64,000 bases of DNA from Amphiura filiformis (Eukaryota; Echinodermata; Ophiuroidea; Amphilepidida; Amphiuridae), in contig NC_092642.1 of assembly GCF_039555335.1 (NCBI RefSeq), forward strand, positions 60,367,776 through 60,431,775, given 5' to 3'. Made by a program: the position numbers and the translations under genes. The stretch's first letter is position 1; every line of letters starts with the position of its first letter. The notes beneath the pieces are model-generated. The model was not told the origin of the DNA. It made no database searches and saw only the letters and a list, made by a program, of their open reading frames with translations. Positions 57,310 to 64,000 of the stretch are shown piece by piece.

Positions 57310-57590
57310 GACTTATGGAGAGAGGACAACAACCAAGTACCTGGAACAGAAATTACAACAGCTCAAAGAGCAATGGAAAGGAAGATGCTACATGTTACCT
57401 TAAGGGATAAAATTAAGAACACTGAAATAAGACGTCAAACTCAAGTCAAAGACATTATGGTGAAACTCAAAGAAGCGAAATGGGACCTACATGGACAAGA
57501 AATGCAAGAGACAGAGAACAGTGGAAGAATCATGAAGAGGGCTACGTCCAACAATGGTCGAACACAGCCTGGTGAGGTGAGGTGAGGAGG
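57310..57590 (+). mobile_element. LINE reverse-transcriptase 3' fragment fused upstream of DHRS1
   Basis: 57373 onward reads MERKMLHVTLRDKIKNTEIR, RQTQVKDIMVKLKEAKW, matching the MERRMLGVSLRDRIRNEEIR-type C-terminus of RTE/craniofacial-development-protein-2-like LINE polymerases. After that Trp the frame changes to one reading TWTRNARDREQWKNHEEGYV, QQWSNTAW, the very end of such proteins. An internal stretch is deleted. It is a dead fragment. Its end is within 20 bases of the DHRS1-like ATG and is followed by a short GGTGA repeat. Confidence 0.8.
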
Positions 57591-57608
57591 AGAGAGGACA
57601 ACCAAGCC

Positions 57609-57720
57609 ATGTCTGGTCCATTGAAAGGCAAAGTATGCATTGTGACAGGTGCAAGTAGAGGCATTGGTAAAGGCATAGCGCTGCAATTAGGAGAAGCTGG
57701 AGCTACTGTCTATGTAACAG
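57609..57720 (+). CDS. DHRS1: DHRS1-like exon 1
   Basis: Starts at ATG 57609, ends ACAG|GTAAGTAC (phase 1), and encodes the TGASRGIG nucleotide-binding loop. A LINE 3' fragment ends about 20 bases before the ATG, so no conventional long 5' UTR is evident. Confidence 0.88.
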
Positions 57721-60221
57721 GTAAGTACTATAATGCCTAGTCTCCAATGTATTCAGTGACAGGGTGCAAGTAGAGGCATAGGTAAAGGTATAGCGCTGCA
57801 ACTAGAAGCTGGAGCCACTGTCTAGGGTGTTTTTATTTGAGTAAAATCCTAGATTAGGGTTAGTTTGACAAATTTTCGACATCCTAGCTTAGGGTCCTTT
57901 TTGAAAGTCAATTCATGTGGATGCTTACAACTTTTATACATGAATGTCCCCCGGAGTCTATATAACAGTGCTACAAGCCTTCAATGCCCCTGGGGCCACT
58001 TATATTCCAAGGGGACATCATGCTCAATGCTCATCATGAACTTTCAAAATGGACACTAAGCAATTTTTTTCCCGGGGCTTCCGTAATACCCTAAACATAA
58101 TTCCTGCCGTGTTTTACTACCATTACTTGAAATTTTCTTGATTTCTTTTTTTCTTAACAAGGGAGAACTCTATCATCAAGTGGTGACAAAAGTGTTGGTG
58201 GAAGTCTTCTACAAACAGCAGAAGAGGTTGGTATTAAAAAAAGAAAGATTTGTATCTGGTCTTTTGGGGGTTGGGAATGCAATGCTGAATGTGGTGACTT
58301 TTGTGTGTTTTTTTTCCTGAATGATCTTTAAGGTTACTGGACCATTTCTGCGTAATTATAGAGGGCCAGGGTATTCACTCTATCATTATAACAAATTATT
58401 TGAAGAAATCAAAGAGCCATTTGAGTAAAAATTGTAGTGTAATGATTGACACGACACAATTTCAATCAATGACAAAAATTAATTTTTGTAATCGAAATAA
58501 ACATTTTATATCAATTTTGAAATTAGCCTGAAGCCAACAATATGCCAACTTTTGTCCTTTTTTAGGTCAAGGCTGTTTTTACTATAAACCAGCGAACCAT
58601 GATTGCATTTCAAAATGAGTCATGTAAATCACGTATTGGTACCGTTAAATTTTTAAAAACAAACAAAAAACCAACAACAACAACAAAAAAACAATGAAAA
58701 GAAGAAAAAGAAAAAAGAGAACAAAAAAAAAAAAGCAAAAGAAAATGCAAATTTCATGATTTTATGAATGCACGCATTTGGCCAGAGACAAATTGTTTTT
58801 TTGCCTTAACACTATGGACCAAAATATCTTATTGGTAAAAATGTATTTTCTTTTTAAATTATCTATTTATGTTTTTTACTAACCACTGTTTACTATAAAC
58901 CTGTCATTTTTGTGGCAACATTTTTCTGACAAAAAGGTGGTTTTTTTTATAATTCTATTCCTACATCCTCATATATGGGATGGTGATGGTGTGATATCTG
59001 ACAAGAGACAACATGTGCCTCAATCCGGGGGGCAGGCAGGTCCCCACCTTTCAGCAGAATTACCAATTTTTTGTTCTTTTTAGCCACTTTTTAACAATTT
59101 TGGCCAGTTGACCCCCCCACACACACACACACACACACACATTTCAAGCTGGATTGGCTCTAATGGAAGACAGGCAAATGTTAATGCCCACACTGGTGAA
59201 ATTTAGGCTTTCTAAGGTGGCTTCTCATGTTAAATTGATTTTGATGCTGAGTGCTTGATGTTTGTATCTATTTCATACCTTCCAGCAATAGAAAGTTCAA
59301 AATCAGAAATTTTGCAGTGGGAAGAATCTGCACCCCATAGGATAGGACCCTGGTTATTGATTTGGAAAAGAACCAAGAAAAGTAATTATAACCCCATGAG
59401 AACTACCTGCCGATTGGCCAAAATTATTATATCAATTGGCCCAATCAGCAACATTGTTAGAATGATTTCACCACACAAAAAAATTGAGGTGATTTATTTG
59501 CAAAGCTCCATTCTGATGGTGATTAAAGTGAAGATACCATGTAATTGACCAATCAGAGGCAATGTTAGATCGGCAGGTAGTGCTCAGGGGGTTAAAATTT
59601 ACTTCATTATTCAGATATTACAACATTTCATGCATTGGGCTACTTTTCAAAATTCACTCTCTCAAACCCCGGGGGGGTACTCAAGTTTGGTTTTGGTAGG
59701 GACGTGCCGCTGAGAATTTGAAAGTGGACCCATAAATATACCAATTTTTCAAGAAATAAGGACCCATAAATATACCAAAAGTCAAAATTTTTGGCCGAAT
59801 TTAACCCAAATTGTCCTAGTTTTTACAAATTTTCCCAAAATTTTGGGAAAATTTTGGCTAAATTAACGAAAAATTGGGATATTTTCCAAAAAATTGAGAA
59901 AATTTTAAAAAAAGGACCCATTCATATACCAAAATAGGGTTTGAAAAAGGGGTCATTGATATACCAAGAGGCTGAAAATGCTACCCATATTTGCGGCACC
60001 ACGTCCCCGTATGGTCATTTGTACTGAGAACCCCCCCCCCGGGTCTCAAACACATTCTGTTCTTAACATTATAATTTCTACCAGCAGTATTTCCCTTGAT
60101 AAAAAAATAACACCACATAACGACATATTTTTCAGGCGTTAGCTGAGAGCATCAAAGAAGGAAAGACATTTTGGGAGGAGGAAGATGACATGTGGGATAC
60201 ATTGAACAGAGTTGGTCTTAG
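57609..60221 (+). CDS. DHRS1: DHRS1-like short-chain dehydrogenase/reductase, 5' part
   Basis: Exon 1 (57609-57720) reads [38 protein letters not shown], which contains the TGxxxGxG cofactor-binding motif of classical SDRs. Exon 2 starts at 58162 ([23 protein letters not shown]). A further exon at 60136-60221 reads [29 protein letters not shown]. The order and the FWE-DMWD-NxVGLR block match DHRS1, an NAD(P)-dependent oxidoreductase. The segment that should lie between exons 2 and 60136 (about 45-50 residues carrying the second half of the Rossmann fold and the NNA motif) was not found. The exon with the YxxxK site lies beyond 64 kb or is missing too. The gene is therefore partial in this window and may be broken. 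Confidence 0.8.
57752..57827 (+). pseudogene. Broken tandem copy of DHRS1-like exon 1
   Basis: About 70 bases repeat exon 1 (GTGCAAGTAGAGGCATAGGT onward), reading [20 protein letters not shown] then TAG. It lacks three bases (one codon) present in exon 1 and has no start codon or donor. It sits 32 bases after the real donor, so it is a small local duplication inside intron 1. Confidence 0.8.
58162..58226 (+). CDS. DHRS1: DHRS1-like exon 2
   Basis: Acceptor TTTTTCTTAACAAG; encodes [22 protein letters not shown] in phase with exon 1. The donor is either GTTGGT after 58226 or GTATTA after 58230. The second would add Val and leave phase 1. Confidence 0.75.
58240..59380. other. DHRS1-like intron where a missing exon is expected
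   Basis: The coding segment between exon 2 and the exon at 60136 should fall here or in 59600-60130. I read all three plus frames and found no VNNA-like or adjacent motif. Confidence 0.5.
59119..59142 (+). repeat. (CA)n microsatellite
   Basis: About 12 CA units in a DHRS1-like intron. Confidence 0.9.
59389..59595. mobile_element. MITE, TTAACMCCATGAG family, copy 2
   Basis: TAACCCCATGAGAACTACCT to CAGGGGGTTAA, about 85-90% like copy 1. In a DHRS1-like intron. Confidence 0.8.
59668..60043. mobile_element. 376 bp MITE, TSD TCTCAAAC
   Basis: Ends CCCGGGGGGGTACTC and, reversed, CCCGGGGGGGGGGTTCTC. Exact TCTCAAAC at 59660-59667 and 60044-60051. The interior has GACCCATAAATATACCAAAA motifs shared with 54318-54634 and 14595-14948. 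Lies in the DHRS1-like intron before the 60136 exon. Confidence 0.9.
60136..60221 (+). CDS. DHRS1: DHRS1-like later exon
   Basis: Acceptor ATATTTTTCAG, donor GTAAGC, phase 0 in and phase 2 out. It encodes [29 protein letters not shown], the segment before the membrane-associated GHY block in DHRS1. A transposon with exact 8 bp target duplication lies just upstream (59668-60043). Confidence 0.85.
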
Positions 60222-60246
60222 GTAAGCAATGGTTCAAATCTGAAAC

Positions 60247-60547
60247 TATAGACGAATCCAACGAGCTAAGTCATGGTCAGGATTTGGTCGGCCATTTTTG
60301 GGTCCCCGCAGCACCTAACTGGTGTTGTGACTGCCCAATTGGGTGGCTTAAAAATCGATATTAGATTCTTTTGTGTTGTAAACTGTCATCTTTCTTTTGT
60401 CTGACGTGTAACACATGTGATAGAATGCAGTTTAAAATACCCTCCAAGGCCGCATCATTTCACATTTTAGGTGAAATGGAGCCGACGGGGACCTAGCTAA
60501 TGGCTGCCATTGAGGTGTAGGAATGCGTGAAATTGGATTCGTCTATA
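60247..60547. mobile_element. 301 bp TIR element (TATAGACGAATCCAA)
   Basis: TATAGACGAATCCAACGAGC faces TTGGATTCGTCTATA. The right-end sequence (CACGCATTCCTACACCTCAA) recurs at 52815-52875. Confidence 0.75.
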
Positions 60548-61119
60548 CTATTTTCCACCCTCGTGTGGTAGTGACGTCAGTGCGTATTTCATTGGGCAGA
60601 TTCAAGTCGCTAGCATTTGATCAAAGCATTGACGTACAGACTCACACACTTAAGGATGCCACATATATATGTATACATACGAAATATCTTGATGTCATTG
60701 CCCCCCCAAGTTAGTCACAGAAAGTGCACTTTTTGGACCAAGTTTGCCCTATTTGAGGTAAAACTGCACTATTATGATCTCATTCCCCCCCCCAAATGCC
60801 CAATTTTTGTTCAAAATTGCCTTATTTTGAGCCAAAATTGCCTAGCTGTGGTTACTCCTTAAGGTAGGAGCATCAGATAATAGGCCCATGCAGGAAAATA
60901 GCCACTATATCAAATCAGAATTATGTATCCATATCAAATATATAACCAATTTAAGATGTCTTTACTCCACTTATTTTTAATGTTTCATGAAATTTTAAAC
61001 ATTTCTTATGTTTTTCTTTATTTTTTGAAAATTCCCTAATTTTTTCTACAAATAATTATTGCTAACCTAGAGGGAATGTGATATGGCTTCCATAGTTTGT
61101 GGGGTGATTAATAAGCCTA

Positions 61120-62725
61120 ATACTGTAAAACCACTTAATTTTGCGAGGTATTTAATTTCGCGAATTTCGCGAGGGCTTTTGATTCACGAAATTAAATACT
61201 CGCGAATTTTATCAGACAATTTGCACACTGGTTCCGAATTTGACAACCCAACTCTTGCAACTTCCATTACAGAATTCACCTCAAAGTTATTTTGTGACTG
61301 TCTATGTGACATGTTTTTCATTAGTAGACTATTTATTTACCTTGAAACATCATCAAAATAGCCTCATATATATATCAATATAAAGATCATATAAATTCCA
61401 CAAAGCATTGAACCTCCACATCAAACTCGCTAGCAAATCGTGAAATTGATATTTAATTTTGTTTATCCATATGCTGCATAGAAAATAATGACCAATTATG
61501 CCCGTCCTCATTCAATCAGAACATTTTATTTTTGTTTTGAACTTTGTTTTCTCATGTTATAACACTCTAAACAAAGCTCCAAAATATTATTTTCATTGTT
61601 TCTATGATTTAAAAAGATATTTTAAAATGTTTAGAAGTAATTTTAATAACATCCCAGCAAACACAAAAACGTTTTAAACACGCTTTTAAATAAGTTATAT
61701 TTTGGCTTTTGGTTTAGGTAAAAACGCTTTTAATAACATTAAAATGTCGGGTTATATAAAGGTCATGATAACGCTTTTAAAACGCTTTGTATGAAAAACA
61801 CACTACAACAATATTTTTGAATGTTTTCAAAAAATGTTATTGTAAACTATTTTTGCAAACATTTTTGCCAAATATTGTGTCAATACTTAAATAACATTAT
61901 GTTAAAACATTTGAACCCAGCAAACACAGAAATGTTCTTAAAATGTTTTTTCAAAACCTTTTAATAACATTTAAATGTCGGGTTATATAAAGGTCATAAA
62001 ACGCTTTTTAAAACGTTATTGAAAATATTTTGGGTAAACATTTTTCGCAAAATATTTTTTCAACTCCCAAAATAACATTCTGTTTAGAATGTTTTGTATC
62101 AAGTTTTCAAGAATGTTTTTGGAATGTTATTAAAACGTTTTTATACCCTTTATATAACCCGACATTTAAACGCTTTTCTGTAAAACATTTTGTGTTTGCT
62201 GAGCAGTAGATTATCAAAAAATGTTTTTTAAGGTTATGAAAACCTTTTATACTCTTAATATACCCTATATATAACCCGAAATTTAAACGTTTTCTGACAT
62301 CCTTTTATAACCTTTTGCGAATGATGTCGAAAACGCTTTGTGTTTGCTGGGATATTATGAGACAGAAATGAAAGTTTGTGAAACAAAATGGCTGCCGCCA
62401 TGATGGGCTATGATAATGGTGTGGGTTGTTTGGGCAAATGTATTTCATAATTTTATCATAGTTTGCATGTTATTTCCTACAAAACAATGGCCATATTTCA
62501 TTTTAGAGATATCCCAACATTCAATTTAGGGAAGGTAAGGCTGAAATACCCAGCAAAGTAAGGCTAATTTTCACTTAAGCTTCTGGCCATGCAGAGATAA
62601 AAAATTTGGAAACTTTGACGTGAAATACAAAATCCTAGATTCGCGAAATTAAGTACCCGCGAAAATTGCGAATATCGGTGATTCGCGAAATAAAGTACCC
62701 GCGAAATTAAAGTGTTTTACAGTAT
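61120..62725. mobile_element. 1.6 kb TIR element (ATACTGTAAAACNACTT)
   Basis: ATACTGTAAAACCACTTAAT faces AAGTGTTTTACAGTAT. Both subtermini have TATTTAATTTCGCGAATTTC-like blocks. It contains another foldback element at 61651-62353. Confidence 0.85.
61651..62353. mobile_element. 703 bp foldback element nested in the 1.6 kb element
   Basis: ATCCCAGCAAACACAAAAAC faces GTGTTTGCTGGGAT. The interior is full of AAAACGTTTT and GTCGGGTTATATAAAGGTCA motifs and their complements. Confidence 0.88.
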
Positions 62726-62729
62726 CTAA

Positions 62730-63495
62730 ATTCTCTCGCCAGATTTGTTTAATAAAGTGTTTATTTTTTGAGAAAAATCATTTTTTCTACTTTTAAATTA
62801 GGGAAATCTAGAAACACCCATAACTTAAAATAGAAACACTTTATTAAAAAAGCTGGCGAGAAAAGTTTCTAAATTTAATACCCTTTCATATGACACCTTG
62901 TTTGTTAAAATTGGCCCTATGGTTAGTTCAGACAATAATTATGAAATTGGGTCATTCAGTGTTTCTAGGTCAAATCAAGAAAATTTGAACAAGTACTAAC
63001 ATTACCTTCAAATATCCCCTTTATTACTGGCCAATATATAGGAAAAAAGTCACTAATATTGTTTGGTAACATTTTTGTAATAAAAAGATCCAAAAAGCAG
63101 TTCTATAAAGGGGATAGAAAGGAGAAAAAATAATATTTAAATATAGTATCCATTTTCAAACTTTTATCAATTTTAGTGAACGAGGCTTAGTGTCAAAACC
63201 ACTTTATGACGGTACAAAGTCAATGGGGTTTCATAATGATAAAAAATGGCATAACTCAAAAACGCTTTGTTGGCAAAAATTCAAATTTGGCAGGCAAGTT
63301 TTTCTCACCCATCTACACATCCTGTATCATTTTAAACCAAATCTGTGCATGACACCGTAGCCGATGTTTCTACCTTAATGTATGGTAAACAATCACCAAA
63401 ACAAGTCTAGTGTGAAAACTTGATTCAGGGATTTATTAGCTTTACTTCATAAAATCCCTCAATTAAGTTTTTTAGTTTGGGAAAATGTTCTGTTT
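62730..63495. other. No gene recognised
   Basis: A loose inverted pair (TAAAGTGTTTATTTTTTGAG / AAACACTTTATTAAAAAAGC) lies at 62753-62852. No DHRS1-like downstream exon was found here. Confidence 0.45.
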
Positions 63496-63735
63496 TTTAC
63501 CTCCTCCTATTTCGCCCAGAAAAAATCCTGGTGCCACTATTCTGTGTTAGTAAACTGAAAGTAGCATAAACATCGTGAGTGAATAGGAAAGTAATCAAGT
63601 GCATACACACTGACATGTTGTACTCCCAGATAAGCAAAGTCAATGGCATGGTATAAGCCTTGAAATAAGCAGGAGCTGGGAGCAAATTTGCCCTCGTAGA
63701 GCCACAATTGCTCATGAGTCTTTGTCAAATTCACA

Positions 63736-63946
63736 TGAACCAGGAGCAATGTTCTAAAACAAATTGCTCCTGGTTCCAGTTTTGCATTTGATGCAGTAGT
63801 GCTGGTATGCTGTATTGTATATATGCAGAAAAGGATTTACTGTTTGAAAATTGCTCCTGTTTCTTCAGAAATTGCTCCTGGTTCTTGTAAAATCCCAGTG
63901 AACCAGGAGCAATGTTCAAAAACAAATTGCCCCTGGTTCCAGTCCA
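63736..63946. repeat. Paired AACCAGGAGCAAT hairpins
   Basis: GAACCAGGAGCAATGTTCTA / AACAAATTGCTCCTGGTTC at 63736-63778 recurs at 63899-63940, and AATTGCTCCTG repeats singly between them. Confidence 0.8.
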
Positions 63947-64000
63947 CTTTGGCATGGTATATTCCAATCTATGTATTATTAATCTATGGATCATTCTCGT

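Noticed and set aside
58561-58680. Possible missing DHRS1 exon after TTTTTTTAG at 58565
   Set aside because: The reading ([12 protein letters not shown]...) has no likeness to the DHRS1 segment expected there.

Overview
This is a eukaryotic nuclear window of AT-rich, intron-rich DNA, crowded with transposon debris. It has split genes with GT-AG introns, tRNA-derived SINEs, LINE 3' ends and many foldback elements with target-site duplications. The proteins resemble vertebrate SLC9B2, MICU1 and DHRS1. The repeats (a DUF3504-like tyrosine recombinase, a 'VFDGY' mobile-element protein, Rex1/L2-like LINE tails) are of kinds I associate with marine invertebrates. An echinoderm or hemichordate is my best guess; the sequence alone does not fix the species.

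Layout. (1) 2.0-14.5 kb, minus strand: a complete nine-exon SLC9B2/NHA2-like cation/proton antiporter. All splice phases join into one 648-codon frame. Two points stand out. The usual Asp-Asp ion-binding pair is replaced by Glu-Asn. A second, partly decayed copy of the first coding exon lies in intron 1. (2) 14.6-18.5 kb: intergenic, with small hAT-like MITEs. (3) 18.5-22.7 kb: a long-inverted-repeat composite element holding a broken 'VFDGY' gene and a LINE fragment. (4) 23-37 kb: no host gene recognised; many foldback elements, a ~110 bp tandem array, and a 1.86 kb terminal-inverted-repeat element with a periodic 14-mer. (5) 37.3-40.8 kb: a tyrosine-recombinase gene, broken by two frameshifts, inside two nested pairs of inverted repeats. 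(6) 41-52 kb: palindromes, a hAT-like element with an exact 8 bp target duplication and a SINE inside, and two ~98% identical 492 bp elements. (7) 52.4-53.6 kb, minus strand: the last two coding exons of a MICU1-like gene, with the C-terminal coding tail repeated in tandem. (8) 57.6-60.2 kb, plus strand: the 5' part of a DHRS1-like short-chain dehydrogenase, preceded immediately by a LINE 3' fragment. (9) 60.2-64 kb: nested repeats.

The three host genes act in different processes: cation/H+ antiport, mitochondrial calcium uptake gating, and NAD(P)-dependent oxidoreduction. I see no functional coupling between them. The most interesting material is the antiporter's altered ion site, the recombinase in nested inverted repeats, the periodic-motif element, and several insertions datable by exact target-site duplications. 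All family assignments come from recognition by eye; no database search was run.
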